Source of the DNA: Callipepla californica brunnescens
Lineage: Eukaryota; Chordata; Aves; Galliformes; Odontophoridae
Length of the DNA: 64,000 bases
NCBI GenBank assembly: GCA_023055505.1
Contig: JALIRH010000031.1
Location: 372,001 to 436,000 of the forward strand
Direction of reading: 5' to 3'
Shown: in pieces, positions 40,659 to 54,800 of the stretch
Position numbering within the stretch: the stretch's first letter is position 1
Layout: the number at the start of each line of letters is the position of its first letter
Made by a program: the position numbers and the translations under genes
Notes under the pieces: generated by a model
Database searches by the model: none
What the model was told of the DNA's origin: nothing
Seen by the model: only the letters and a program-made list of their open reading frames with translations

Positions 40659-43061
40659 ATGCTGGGTGGACTGGTTAGCAGGGCTTTAAACTAGATACGA
40701 TAGGGGAAGGGGGTGTACTCGGTGACAGAGAAGTGCATGGGAATGCTGTCAGCTTGGGAGACAGTAAGGGAAAACCCCAGCCATGTCCTGGAGGTACTAG
40801 GGAGGCCTCCTCTGAGAAGGCAACAGGGCCAATAGCTTAGCTGAAGTGCCTCTATACCAGTGTGCACAGCATGGGAAATCAACAGGAGGAGCTAGAAACC
40901 GTGGCGGACTGGGAAAGTATGACCTAATTGCTATCACAGAAACATGGTGGGATGGACCCCTTGACTGGCGTACCCTGATGGAGTACTACAGCCTTTTTGG
41001 AAGGGACAGACAGGGTAGGAGGGGTGGCAGAGTTGCCCTCCATGTTAGGAAGTTGATACATTGCTGTGTCTGAGGAACAGCCACGATAAGGTCAAGAGCT
41101 TGTGGGTAAAAATCAAGGATTGGTCCAGTAAAGGGCATCTAGTGGTTGGGGTCTGCTACAGGCCACCTGATCAGAGGGAGCCTGTTGACGAGGTCTTCTT
41201 GCTTCAGCTGCAGGAGGTATCATGCTCATGGGCTCTTGTCCTGATGGAAGATTTCAACCACATGGAAATCTACTGGGATAGTGGCATGGTGGGTGGCAGA
41301 CCATCCAGGAGATTCCTGGAGTCTGTCGAGGACAACTTCCTGGCCCAAGTAATAGATGGACCAACCCTAGGTGAAGTCTTACTGGACCTGGTGCTCACTA
41401 ATGCAGAGGAGAGCATTAGAGAGGTTCAGATTGGAGGCAGCCTGGGCTGAAGTGACCATGCCTTGGTGGAGTTTGTGATCTTGAAGAATGTGGGTGGGCC
41501 TGGAAACAAGCAGAGCTAGGACCCTGTTCTTCAGGAGAGCAAACTTCCTGCTGCATAAGGAACTGCTGCGTGGGGTCCCCTGGGAAACTGTCCGTAGAGG
41601 CATGGGCACAGAACAAAGCTGGCAGCTGCTTAAGGACGCCATTTTGGGAGCGCAGTGGTTCTCCAATGCCAGCAGAGGAAGTCGAGCAGGGGATGTAAGC
41701 AACCATTGTCGCTGTGCAAGGACCTGCAGCTTAAACTGAGGGAGAAGAGGGAAATGTACAGGAGGTGGAAGCAGGGTTGTGCATCCTGGGAAAAATACAG
41801 GGCTGTTGCCTGTGCATGTAGAGATAGGATTAGGAAAGCCAAGGCGCAGATGGAGCTGAACTTGGTGAGGGATGTGAAAGATAACAAGAAGGGGTTCTAT
41901 AAGCAGGAAGAGAGTGTCGGAGCGTGACAGAAAATTGTCGGGCCCCAACAAAGTCGGCGGGAGACAAAGACACGATCTATGATCAAATGGTCTTGACTTT
42001 AATCAGAAGGCTGTGTACATTTATAGTAGTGGTAATGAAGTTCATACATATTGCAAAACCTGAGCTCCTAATAGGTAAAAATATAAGTGCACAGAAGTTT
42101 CTGTTATACATTCTTGTGGTTAAGCAGAAGTTTCATTGGTCACTACTTTCTTAAATCTTCACTCCTACCACCTTCACTTTGCGGCAAGGTTACCGTGCCC
42201 TTGTCTGTAATTGGACGGTGTCTCATCATGTTTTTGCTCAAGCTGCTGCAGCTGGTCCTGCAGCTGGTCCCCGTGGCCTTTCTGTGCAAACCAGGTTTCA
42301 ACTATTCTCTCCACAGCCAAGGAGAGTGTTCTCTTTCTGACAACAGGTAATGGGGAGGTGGCTTCCTCAGACGTAGAAAAAGCTGAGGTACTCAGTGAGT
42401 ACTTTGCCTCAGTCTTCATGGGTGGTCAGGCTTCCCAAGTCTGCCAGGACCATGAGCCTCTAGCTGAGGGTGTGGGGAGTGGTTTCTGTCCCAGCGGAAC
42501 AAGTCTGAGACGTCCTCATGAAACTGAAAGTGTATAAGTCCATGGGTCTGGATGATATCCATCCTAGGTTTCTGTAAGAGATGGCTGATGTGGTTGTCAA
42601 GATGCTCTCCATCATATTTGAAAAATCATGGCTGTCTGGTGAATTCCCCAGTGACTGGAAAAAGGGAAACATTACTCCCATTTTTAAGGAAGACAGAAAG
42701 GATGGCCCAAGGAACTACAGGCCAGTGAGCCTCACCTCTGTGCCTGAGAAGGTCATGGAACAGATCCTCCTAGAAGCTATGCTAAGGCACGTACAGGATC
42801 AAGAGCTGATTCAAGACAGCCAGCATGGCTTCATCAAGGGCAGATCTTGCCTGACCAACGTGGTGGCCTTCTATGATGGAGTGATGGCTTTGGCGGGCAG
42901 GGGAAGGGCAGTGGATGTCATCGACCTGGACTTCTGCAAGGCCTTTGACATGGCCTCTCATCACATCCTTCTCTTTAAATTAGAGAGATGGGAATTTGAA
43001 GGACGGACTGTTCGATGGATTAGGAATGGGCTGGCTGGATGCAGCCAAAGAGTTGTGATCA
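40659..43061 (+). mobile_element. CR1 LINE, 3'-truncated, unit 2
   Basis: Counterpart of 8815-11217 with endonuclease and partial RT; no difference noticed. Interrupted by the LTR at 41918-42321 and cut before the RT catalytic box. Confidence 0.9.
41918..42321 (-). mobile_element. LTR fragment inserted in CR1, unit 2
   Basis: Counterpart of 10074-10477, flanked by GAGAGTGT on both sides. Confidence 0.6.
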
Positions 43062-43694
43062 ACGGTTGTGTGAGATTACATGCAGCATAATGGATAGCAC
43101 AGTTGCTAGGCTAACATCCTGAACATAGGTAAAGACCTGAAAAGAGCACCTGGAAACCAATCCAAATGCCGTAAAATCTGCCACGTTAGCCAGGGTGTTC
43201 AGGCACGAGGCAGATAACCCCATCAGTGCACTAAAGTAGCTGTACACAGATACGACTCCGGTGCTGAACATGGCAAGCTTAAAAAGACACTAACATGCTC
43301 TAAGGTACATGAAGACCCTTAGTCCTCTTAGCACCAATTTTACAATGGAGTATAAATCCTGCATTGCCCGCTTTCTCCACCACAGTGACACAAGGGAAAC
43401 AGAGAAGAGAGAGAGAGAGAAAAAAAAAAAAATAACGGCACCATCAGTGGCCACGCAGCCACCCAATAGGTTCTGTGAGCTCGGGGTCTACAAAAAAAAA
43501 AAAAAAAAAAAAAAAAAGATACGGAGCTCCAGAGCCATTAATGTGGGCTCAGCTGCAGCTGAATTGGGCACAGAACGTTTCTGCACATCATCCATGACAA
43601 CTGCTCGCATGTCACTTGCTCCCAAGATCACTCTGATCCACCACAACAGACTGGTTCTTCTTCTCTTACGTGCTTATAGGAAGTGATGAGAGGG
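43062..43694 (-). mobile_element. LTR end, leader and gag start of a provirus-related ERV, unit 2
   Basis: Counterpart of 11218-11850, with the A26 run at 43492-43517. The gag start is encoded at 43271-43059 on the minus strand. Confidence 0.7.
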
Positions 43695-44445
43695 CCAACA
43701 AAACCCCTGTCATGAGAGTATGCTAAGTAGCAGCATGTTCATAGGAGGTTAGTAAGCAACACTTTAGACCTAGAGTCCTGAGAAGGGTGAAAGTCACAGC
43801 AAAAAGGAGACTGTGACAAAAACCGTGGGTGTGATTTGCAATGCAAGGAGCACACAGCTTCTCAGGGGATGCGTCAGCTGATGGTGATATAATCACCATT
43901 GTGGATCCAGCGAGGTTCATAGTAGGTCCGCTGATCTCAGGAACTTGTCTAGTCACCGCGGGGGATGGGAGAAAGCTAGGAAGCTTCGCAGCAAGCAGGC
44001 CAAGGGGTTCTTTCAAAGAGGTTTTCCCCTCGGAATTCTCTGCCAAAGGTTTTTTCTTTGGGAGTTCTTCTCCAAAGTTCTTTTCTGAAAGTTCTTCTCT
44101 AAGAGTTCTTCTCCAGGAATTCTTCTCTAAAATCCTTGGTTCAGTGAAGGCCTTTTATTCCCCATTTCTCAGGGCTTTTTTCTTTTCTCTTTGTTTGTGT
44201 GACATGTCTGGCCCAACAGATAATCCAGCAGAGAATGCCACCTTCATTGCCATGCAGCAGTATTGTTGTCTTTTTGTGGTGGTCAGCTTCTCCAAGCCAT
44301 ACCCCCCCAGAAAAGACTATTTGCCCCTATTTCTGCTTATCTTTACAACCACAAGCAGACACACTGAGGCACTATGACACTGGCAGTTATCAATCAGAGT
44401 CTTGTCAACAGAAAAGGCTTTACAAAGCAAGCTTTGAGACAAAAG
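43695..44445. other. Unassigned stretch with degenerate minisatellite, unit 2
   Basis: Counterpart of 11851-12604. The AGTTCTTCTC-type repeat lies at 44063-44131. It is 3 bp shorter than in unit 1 through two small indels. Confidence 0.5.
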
Positions 44446-45006
44446 AAAGGAAAACAGTTTCTGTCCTTCACAGGTGGAGACATCCTGGTGATTTTGTCGG
44501 CCGCATCTCTTGGGACGTGACAATGCCAATTTTGCCATTTTACTCCAAGGAACTGAATTTCTTGGGCAGATCCATTCACTTTGTTCTGTTTAAGAGCAAA
44601 ACCAGCACCCAGAAGAATTTGGATTATTGCTTTCCTTTCTCAAAAACTTCTCTGCTGTGTCGCCCCACACAACGTCATCAAAGTAATGGAGGTGCTTGGG
44701 AGCCACGCCGTGTTCCAGTGTGGTTTGGATCATCCCATGGCAAATGGTGAGGCTGTGCTTCCACCCCTGGGGCAAAGGGTTCCATGTGTACTGAACACCC
44801 TTCCAGGTAAAAGCAAACTGTGGCCTGCACTCTGTGGCTGAAGGAATGGAAAAGAATGCATTCACGATGTCAGTGGTGGCATTCCATTTGGTTGCTTTTG
44901 ACTCCAGTTCATACTGCAGCTCTAATATATCTGGCACAGAAGCACTCAATGGGGTGTGACTTCATTCAGGCCATGGTAATGAACTGTCAGCCTCCATTCT
45001 CCTCTG
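44446..45006 (-). pseudogene. RT fragment related to the provirus pol, unit 2
   Basis: Counterpart of 12605-13165, with the same YFDD box and frameshift. Confidence 0.85.
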
Positions 45007-45235
45007 GAAAAAAACACTCCATTTTTCTGTTCTGTTATATCAACATTACTTCAGTGTTTGCTTTAGAGCACAGCTATATGTTGTAATCTGAGGATAATTA
45101 AATGCAGTGATGAAAACCAGATGTGACACATCTGGGGATGTGTCAGCTGAAATGCAGTAATGAGAATCAGCCATTACAGGTAAGGCTGCAAGGCAAAATT
45201 CCCTGTTGGTGTCACTCCACGTACTTCAGAGTTAA

Positions 45236-45493
45236 AGGGTGCGGAGCATCTCCCATATGAGAATGTTTAGCCTGGGGAAAAGAAGACCGAGAGGGGAGCT
45301 GAACGATGCTTCTAAATGTCTACAGGGAGGTGGGAGGCAAATGGAGGAGGCCAGGCTCTTCTTGGTGCTGTGAAGCAACAGGAGGAGGAGAACTGGCCTA
45401 AAGCTTGTACACAGGAAGTTCCATACTGACATGCTGAGATTGGACTCAATGAGCTCATGAGGACCATTGCAAGCGCTGTGGCTCTGTGATTCT
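45236..45493 (+). mobile_element. CR1 3'-end fragment, unit 2
   Basis: Counterpart of 13395-13652. Confidence 0.8.
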
Positions 45494-45523
45494 CCCTACG
45501 ATTTCATTCACCTTTCTTCAAGA

Positions 45524-45529
45524 TTTATT
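45524..45529 (-). promoter_or_regulatory. Candidate poly(A) signal of the MROH-like gene, unit 2
   Basis: AATAAA on the minus strand, about 350 bp beyond the stop codon at 45876. Confidence 0.45.
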
Positions 45530-45875
45530 TTGCTGTTTTTGTGTTGTTTCCTTGTTAGAACTTCCACGTCAGCAAAAAAGATTAGGAGAATCATTCCTTT
45601 CCCAGATTTGAAATGCAAACTCAAAATGGAAGATCTTTGAGTCCGGATTTCTGGGTCTCCAAGATACAAAGGAAGATGGTTTTGTTCCTTTCCCTTGAAA
45701 TGAAAACCCATTTGTCTTAAAGCACATGACACTCACGCCCAGGCACACAGCACTACTGAGTGAGCAGGAGCATTGCTTACTGGTACTTCACCTTTGCAAG
45801 AAGTTAGAAGAACGCAGAATTTCTTGCAGTGTATCTGTCTAAGGCCTAGCAAAATGAGCCAATACATAGCTCACA

Positions 45876-48800
45876 TCAGGGCCAGCAGCACAGAGCTGCA
45901 AGCCAGCACCGTACAGATACTGCCTGCTGGCTTTGCTCTCTCAGCATCAGAGTTGTCCTGTCTGACAGGGAACGGACTGCCAGACTGACATCATCTTCCA
46001 AAGGCTTGAGGGCTGCAACAGAGGGAAACAGAGCAAAGGTGAAACCCACCGACCTGCAGAGACCCACCAGCATCCCCTCCGGACCATGCCAGCCCCACCC
46101 ATTGATTTTCTGGATCAGGAGGAGCACACAGACTAAGAGGTCAGCTGGAAGCCACTGCTCAGGAGTGCCCCACCTGCCCCTGCAGCATTTCCTTGCAGCA
46201 AGGCAAGGCATAGCTGCACACTGCCCACACTCTGCCCCCTGCCCTCAGCCCCAGCACACACAGCGCTGCCCTCACTCACCACTGTAGATTTCATTCAGCT
46301 TTTCCTCACTTTGGTCCCGGCAGTGCTGTACAGCCAGCCCTAGGTAGAGAGATCCCATCAGACCCCAGTTCCCTAACATGCTCCCAGGAGCTCATACTCC
46401 ATCCCAGCCAACCCAGCTGCTTCCCCTGCTGTGCCCCAGGCAGGGAGGGTGCCCGAGTGCAGACTTGAGCAAGGCACCCATCAGGGCTACTGGCACGTGC
46501 AGGATGTATCTGTGGGGTGCAGAGCTGCGCCACTGCTGACAGGGCACAGCCAAAAGAGGGAAACAGGGGCTGCACTCACCAATGAGTTTGACTGCCTCGC
46601 AACGCACGGAGGACTGAGAATCCCTCAGGTATGGCAGGCTCTGCCACAGGTATCTTTCTGCTGTCTTCCTGCCCTGCTGCATCTGGAGAAGAACACAGAG
46701 CCATGAGACTTGCAGACCCTCCCCAGATGCTGGCGCAGCTCCTTCAGCCAGCGTCCCCTTCCCCAGCAAAAAGGTGGGGGCTGTCAAAGTGTCCTTACCA
46801 AGCACTTCATGATCCCCTCTTTGTTCTCCTCCCGGGCCCGGTGCTTCAGCTTCTTCCACTTCAGGAACTTTGCACAAGCCACGAGGGCTTCCCTTGAAGC
46901 CTACGGAACAACAGATGCTGGGAGATGGCACCACAGGCACACATCCCAAGAGCTGAGATGCTTCCTGCCCTACCCTCAGTTCTCGCACCGCTCCTGAGGT
47001 GTCAGCACACCCTAGCCTGCATTCTGGTCAGCCCTGAAGTTTGTACCTGTGCGACGCTCGGGGTCTCATCACTCAACCGAAAGAGCAGAGGGAGCAGGCC
47101 CCTGCGCACGTTCTCCTTCATGTTTCCCCAGTGCCACAACACCACAGCCTCCATCAGATCTTTGAAGAGGTGGATGGAACACTTTCGCACTTCGCTTGAC
47201 ACCTGAGGGAGAAGAGCAGGAGGAGCTCGGCACCACATTCTTGCTGCTCAAGGTGAGCATGAGCGTAGGCATGGCTGACGAGGGAGATGCGTTCAAGTCC
47301 CATTCTGCATGAGGACGCTGTGCCATCATGCAAAGCAATGCAACAGGTTTCCTGCACGAGGTGCCTGTGTCTCAGAGTGCTCCCGCAGACACCCCACCAG
47401 GTCCAGACAGGTCGCCTCGGATTGGGCGAAGGAGGAAACAGCGCTGGCCCTCAGCAATGCCTCTGGGGCACATGCTGCCTGCTTAGCCTCCACCTCCCTG
47501 CTGTGGCACACAGGAAGAATGCCCGGTGCTGAAGTAAAGGGAGCGGTGGAGGGTCAGAAAGTAATCCGAGGCAGCAGGTGCTTTATTATACAGCAGCTAA
47601 GCGGGTTCCCAGCACAGGGGCCTCACAGTGCCAAGAACAATCAAGCTGTCAGGGACGAGGCCTGCTAGGCTGTAGAGCCCAGAAGATATCCCACGAGAGC
47701 CCAGAGGAACAAAGAAAGGAGAAGGGTCTTTTGCTGAGCACCCAAACGTGCAGCAGACTTACATGATTAAAAAGAGGCAGGAGATTCTCAGATAGCTCCA
47801 GAGCAAAGGAACTGGCCTCTCTCTTCCCCAGATGATTCAGCGTGTTTTTGAAGACAGTCAGCAGCTTCAGAGCAATGTTCACGTTGTCAGACAGCACGGT
47901 AAACATGTTTGGAACCAGGGCCCGTATTTCTTTTGCCTGTCCAAAACACACAATTTCCTTTTCATGAAGAGAGCACTGGCCACCCTGGAGTAAAAGCTCA
48001 AGTTACAGATAACCAGCCACACGCCTTGCTTCCTGGCAGCTGCAGTAGCAGACTCTAGGTAGGTGGTGGCCATGACTGCACCAATAAGGACATGGGGAGG
48101 AAGGAGAAAGGAAGGCAGGAGAACAAGGACTCCATGTCCCCTGCTCAGCCGCTCTTTGTTGCAGCAGGCCCCCAAGGAACTCATCTGGAAAGCTCCCGGA
48201 AATCTCCCCAGGCCCCACCACGGCCATCACCCCAACTCCTGAGTCTCAGGCAAGGCCACAGCACAAGGATGCCCACCGCCCCACCCCCAGGCTGCCAACA
48301 GGGCTTCACTTGACTAGGTCCTGCTCACCATCTCGGGTCTCTGTGACAGCAGGTCAAGGCCTCTGAGCACCAGCCAGAGTATCGGCAGGCTTTTAGTCTT
48401 CAGAAGCGTCTGGAGCGCTGCTGGCTTACACAATCCTTTCAGGTTCTCTTCAGTGGGAGGCATCACCTGAAACAAAGGCAGCGGTGAGAGCCAGACACAG
48501 GCAGCAGGACTCCCTGCACCCTGCAGCTCCTGGCTCCTCTGTCAGCTCAGGGCAAAGTATTGGGGCAGCACAGCCTGGCCTGGGGCAGCAGTGCCTCGGG
48601 AAGGCACAACGGTCCCTCTGTGCCCCAGGCCTAGCACTATGCAGGATGACTTTTTTGGTCTGCACACCCTGCCCTCTGACATTCTAAAGCCTTCGAGGAG
48701 CACCTGCCCAGCAGAAGCTGGCATAACAAAGGCTCTGGACATGAGTGGCCACAGACACTTTTCAGCCTGCTCTGCCTGCGTGGAGGCAGTGGCTCTCCCC

Positions 48801-51800
48801 AGCCCCAGCCGTGGCTCTGCCTCTGCTACGGCCCTGCACCAGGGAGGGGAGTAAGGCAAGGGGAGACAGGGAACTGGGGAAAGAGAGTCCTGTAGGAGAG
48901 CAGGGTACCATGTCCCATAACTCACAGTCAGTCGAAGGAGTTTCAACTCCACTGTGGTGATGTTAGGTATTTCACATAACACTCGTTGCCCTAGAACAAC
49001 GAGCAGTTCGTCCAAGTCTCCTGCTGATGTCTCTCTCAGGGTGAGTATTCTCTTCCACATGTCCAGCGTAATACTGCAAATGAAGATTAATACTGTTATA
49101 GCAGGATTGTTCCTTGGGAATGACCTGCAGCTTTCCATGGCTGTGGCAGCCAGAGAATTTCTGAGTCACACTCTTCACACGGAACTATGGTGCAAGGCTG
49201 TCAGGGCTGGTACCTGTCACTCTCTGGAAGATCCAACAACACACTCTTCAGCACATCTCTGGGAAACTGTTGGGTCAGTATATCCAGCAATCTTAGGGCA
49301 GTCTGCTGGAGCGATCTGTGATTTTCTTTCAGGTTTCTATGAATGGATCCCAGAATCTCTGACATCTGTTGGGAGGGTACAGAAAGAATATTACTGCTGC
49401 TGTACTGCAGTCATTTGCTCTGCCTCCGGTGACATTACTGCCTTCCCATTACTCTATGCTGGCCTAAAATGGTGTCAGATGCCCAAGAGCTGTGGAGAGC
49501 AGGCCATAGCATTAGCATGGCTGATGAAAGGGAGATGCTCCAGGGTCACACTCTGCACAAAATCACTGTGGGCTTAAGCAAATCAGCGCAGCAGGTTTCC
49601 AGCACGGGGTGCCTGTGCCTCAGAGTGCTTCCCCGGCCACCCTACCACAGCAAAGCAAAGCTCCCCGGGCTCCAGGCCTAGGAGGAAACAGGGCTGGCCC
49701 TCAGCAGTGCCTCTGGGGCACTTGCTGCCTGCTTAGCCTCCACCTTTCTGCTGCGGCACATGGGGAGAATTGCCAGTGGAGGAAGTAAAGGCAGCAGTGG
49801 AGGGTCAGAAAGTAACCCTACGCAGCAGATGCTTTGTTGTACAGAGCCTGAGCAGGTCCCCAGTACAGGGGCCACACATCACTAAGAACAACAAAGCTAC
49901 CAGGGACGACAAGGCCTGTTCCTCCTGCCCTTGGGCCAGCACAGCCTCTTGCTCTCACATCTTTGAAAAGAGATTGACCTGCAGGAGCTGGCACAAAGTT
50001 GGTACCAGACATATGTGGCGACAGCTCTCCTGGAGCCAGGCATACGGGCTCGACTCTGCCCCTCCCCTGCCTCAGTTCTCCTGTCTGGGGGGCAAGGCAA
50101 GGCAGGGAGAGGCAGGGAGCTGCAGAAAAAGAGCCCTGAAGGCCAGCAAGGGGCATGCTCTGGTAACGCACCGTCCGGCAAAGGAGTCTGATGGCCACTC
50201 TGGGTATATTGTGGTAGTGTCCACTCTCCAGCAATAAGAGCAGCTCTTCTAAGATGCTGTCTGATGACTGTGGGGAAGAAAGCATACTCTTCCAGATCTT
50301 CAGAGTTGTTCTGCAAAAGAAGAGTAATGCTGTGTCAGCACATCTGCCCCACCAACTGCACCATGGCTCAGGCAGACACACCAGGCCTGGGTGGTTTGTA
50401 CACCAGCTTTGGCCCTGAAGCCGTGCATGCCTGGAGAGGCCTGGGGACCCTGTGTGGGTGAGCAGGAGGGGCTGAGATGGCCTTCCCCGAGGCACAGGGC
50501 TGGAGCCTGATGGGGAGCTCTAGGCCGCCTTCGTTGGCTATGGCTGCTGCAGCCCTGAGCAGCCCACCAGCACTGGAAAGCACATTAGATTGGAAGGCTT
50601 GCTGCTTGGAGATGCCCTGCAGCTTTCCTTGGATGTGCCAACCAAGAGGGTGTCTGAGCCACACTCTACACATAGAACAAGCCCATGGGTCTGTGAGGGC
50701 TGGTACCTGTCACAATAAGGGTTGTCCATCAACACACTCTTCAGCACATCTCTGGGAAACTGGCAGGTCAGTATATCCACCAATCCAAAGAGAGTCTTAT
50801 GAAGTGAACTGTCACTTTCTCTCAGGTTTCTGTGGATGGACCCCAGAATCTCTGGTATCTGTTGGGAGGACACAGAAAGAATATTACTGCTGCTGTACTG
50901 CAGTCATTTGCTCTGCCTCCGGTGACATTACTGCCTTCCCATTACTCTATGCTGGCCTAAAAGGGTGTCAGATGCCCAAGAGCTGTGGAGAGCAGGCCAT
51001 AGCATTAGCATGGCTGATGAAAGGGAGATGCTCCAGGGTCACACTCTGCACAAAATCACTGTGGGCTTAAGTAAATCAGCGCAGCAGGTTTCCAGCACGG
51101 GGTGCCTGTGCCTCAGAGTGCTTCCCCGGCCACCCTACCACAGCAAAGCAAAGCTCCCCGGGTTCCAGGCCTAGGAGGAAACAGGGCTGGCCCTCAGCAG
51201 TGCCTCTGGGGCACTTGCTGCCTGCTTAGCCTCCACCTTTCTGCTGCGGCACATGGGGAGAATTGCCAGTGGAGGAAGTAAAGGCAGCAGTGGAGGGTCA
51301 GAAAGTAACCCTACGCAGCAGATGCTTTGTTGTACAGAGCCTGAGCAGGTCCCCAGCACAGGGGCCACACATCACTAAGAACAACAAAGCTACCAGGGAC
51401 GACAAGGCCTGTTCCTCCTGCCCTTGGGCCAGCACAGCCTCTTGCTCTCACATCTTTGAAAAGAGATTGACCTGCAGGAGCTGGCACAAAGTTGGTACCA
51501 GACATGTGTGGCCACAGGCTCTTCTCCCAAGCCCTGCAGCCTGCTCCGTCTGTGCGGAGGCCACAGCTCTCCTGGAGCCAGGCATACGGGCTCGACTCCG
51601 CCCCTCCCCTGCCTCAGTTCTCCTGTCTGGGGGGCAAGGCAAGGCAGGGAGAGGCAGGGAGCTGCAGAAAAAGAGCCCTGAAGGCCAGCAAGGGGCATGG
51701 TCTGGTAACTCACCGTCTGGCGCAAGAGACTGATCTCTGCAAGGACCCTGAATAATTTTTCCACCTTGAGAATGAGCAACAGCTCTTCTAAGACCCTGTG

Positions 51801-54800
51801 TGATAACTCTGGGGAAGAAAGCATGCTCTTCCAGATCTCCAGAGTAGTGCTGCAAAAGAAGAGAAATGTTGTGTCAGCAGGTCTGCCCCAGAAACAGCAC
51901 CTTTGCTCTGGCAGGCCCAGAAGGCCTGGGGGGCTGCGCTGCAGCCCTGGCCATTCTGCTCCACGTCCTTGTGGAGGCCTGGGGATCCGGCGTGGGTGAG
52001 CAGCAGAGGCTGAGATGGCCTTCCCCGAGGCACAGGGCTGGAGCCTGATGGGGAGCTCTAGGCCGCCTTCGTTGGCTTTGGCTGCCGCAGCCCTGAGCAG
52101 CCCACCAGCACTGGAAAGCGCAGTGGAGTGGAGAGCTTGCTGCTCAGGGATTTTCTGCAGCAGACAAAGTGTCTCTGATCCCCAGTTTTCACATGGAACA
52201 AGCGTGTGGGGCTGTCAGGGCTGGTACCTGTCACTCTCTGGAAGGTGCACCAACACACTCAGCAGCACATCCCTGGGAAAATGGCTGGTGAGTTTATCCA
52301 GCAATGTTAGGGCAGTCTGCTGAAGTGATCCTTGATTTTTTTTCAGGTTTCTGTGGATGGAACCCAGAATCTCTGGCACCTGTTTGGGAGGACACAGGAA
52401 GAATATTACTGCTGGTGTACTGCAGTCATTTGCTCTGCCTCCAGTGATATTACTGCCTTTCCCATTGCTCTTTGCTGCCTCTAAATGGCTTTGGATGCTC
52501 AAGAGCTGTGGAGGGCAGGGCACGGCAATCCAGCCTCGGTCTGCTTACATCCATCAGCCAGGTGACAGGGTCTTTCAGAACCATCTCCAGTATAATCCTG
52601 GCGTACTCCTGGTCCTCAATGCTGCAGTTTCCAGCGGTCTTTTCAAGTGTCATGAGGACTACGTCTGTCCTCTGAGTTGGTGGGAGGAATTCTTTTAGTG
52701 GCTGTGGTAAAAAGGAAAAAGGGAGGGAAGACATGTCAAACTGGGAGAGAGACTGTTGTCCGAGGGAAAGGAAGGATTAAGATCCTCCCTTCAGGGCAGA
52801 CACATGCTGAGGGTTCCCAGGTATACCCAAGCTTGCCTTGCAGGTACACCTGAGCTGCAGGCAGCTCTGGGATGCAGAGAATGGGAGACAGAGCGTGGCT
52901 GGAAAATTCCTGGCTCCTTACCTTCAGACAGAAACTGCTGGCCAAGAAACCACAAAGCTTCCAGATCCGCTCGATGGCCCTCTCACGCACAGTTTTGCTC
53001 TCGGAGGTGGTGAAGGGCAGCAGCACCTGTGAGGAGAGGAGATGCTGGTTTGGTTAGCCTGGGAGCTGCTGATGCCCATTTGAGCAGGAGCAGAACTGCT
53101 GAGCTCCAGCTGGAATCACAGCATCCATCCAGGCTTTCCCTGGGCTGGAGCCAAGCCCTTTACGGGGCTACTGCCAATGAGGTCACTTGGAGGCTCCTGC
53201 TGCTGCCCATGGCATTCCAACAGAGAGGGCTCAAATTCTACCAAAGAGAGCTCTGGGGGCAGAGCTGTGCAATAGACAGACCTCCAGGATATTCTGCAGC
53301 TCCTCTCCGTCAGAGGTGCGATGGCTGACCAGCCATACCTGCAGCATTCTGTCCATAGCATACAGGGTCTGTAAAGACAGCAACAGGTTGTGAGAGTCTT
53401 TCAGAAGGCCCTCTCTCCCAGGCCCATTAAAGGGCTGCAGGGCAACAAGGCCAAGACACTGCCTTCGAGGATCCTTAGTAATGTTTGCACATGAATAATG
53501 CACAGACATGGGATCTCCAGTAGTTTACCCAGTACATACTTGATTGTAAAGGCCAATGTTCAAGTCCTCTTTTGGAGGAAGGTAGAAGATGGATTTGAAG
53601 CACGCATTTAAAAGAGGTATAATTTCATCCTCTGAAGCTGCCTTCAATTCCCTGCAAATAAAGAGACCTAGATGTGGGGACCAGTGCCTCGATGCCAGAG
53701 CAGGGTTGAAAAAGGTCCTCCCCTGGGTAGGGCTCCATGCGAGTGACGTGGAGCCCCACTGGGAGCCACCTCCACCATGGGGCTGGCCCAGGTTGGAGGG
53801 CAGTCCTGATGCCTCCTGCTGTGGGGCTACAGCTGAGAGCCTGCAGGAAGCTTCAGGGCTTCCTCCAACCTCACGAGAAGCGCAGAGAAGGGGAGAGCTG
53901 AGGGCCTCCCTGCACACATTGGGGGATGCATCCAGGCTACGGTCAGGGCCACCAGGATCGTGATTAGGGGATGCATGGGCAAAAGCAGGGTTGGGCACGT
54001 ACCTGAAGGCAGTGATAGCAAGCATGGCTGTGCACATCTGCTCTACGGGCTTATTTTCCAGCAGTTCCTGCAGGAAACAACTGAGATGAGACCTGGTGGT
54101 CACCAGCACCAGCAGACCTGGCGCTGGTCGCCAGGGCCAGAGGAGCCCCCGTGCCCCCAGCCCAGCACCGGAACGCAGAGCCACCCTGTGTCCTCCTGCT
54201 GAGATCTCTGTGGCACCTACATCCCCCAGCCACCCCTGCCTCACAGCCCCTGTGATGCTCTGCTCCTCCCACAACCTCTTATATTGTCCCCTCACCTGTA
54301 TTTTCTCTGCCAAGCATTTTCGATGGCAGAAAATAGCCAGGCTCTCACTCAAGGCCTCATCTTTCCTGATTTTGCAAATGTTGCAGATGCTCTCCAGGAA
54401 CATCATTGTTAGCATCCCGTCCTGGCCACCACAGGGAGACAAGGAGGAAGCGTGAGTTGGGAGGGCCGTGTCCTGCAGGCCCAGAGCACTGCAGGGCGCG
54501 GAGCAGCACGGCATGCCTGGAAGGCAGCAGCTCCAGCCAGCCAGCAGCCCTCCTGCAGCCTGGCAGCAGAGCTGGAGGGACGGTCTGGAGTTGCAGGCAC
54601 AGCTGAGATGGAGACGGCTGCCGTTACCTTTTCTGTCCTCTCGATGTTGGCCTCGATACAATCTAAAGCCTCCTTTTCTTCTTCAGACACAGGCAGCCAG
54701 TCAGCATCTAACCAAGGAGAAGAGTGAGCAGCACTGTAGGGTGGCCAAAAGCAGGCACGAGCAGAGGAAGGAGCTGTGGAGCTGTGACCTCTGCAGCCCT

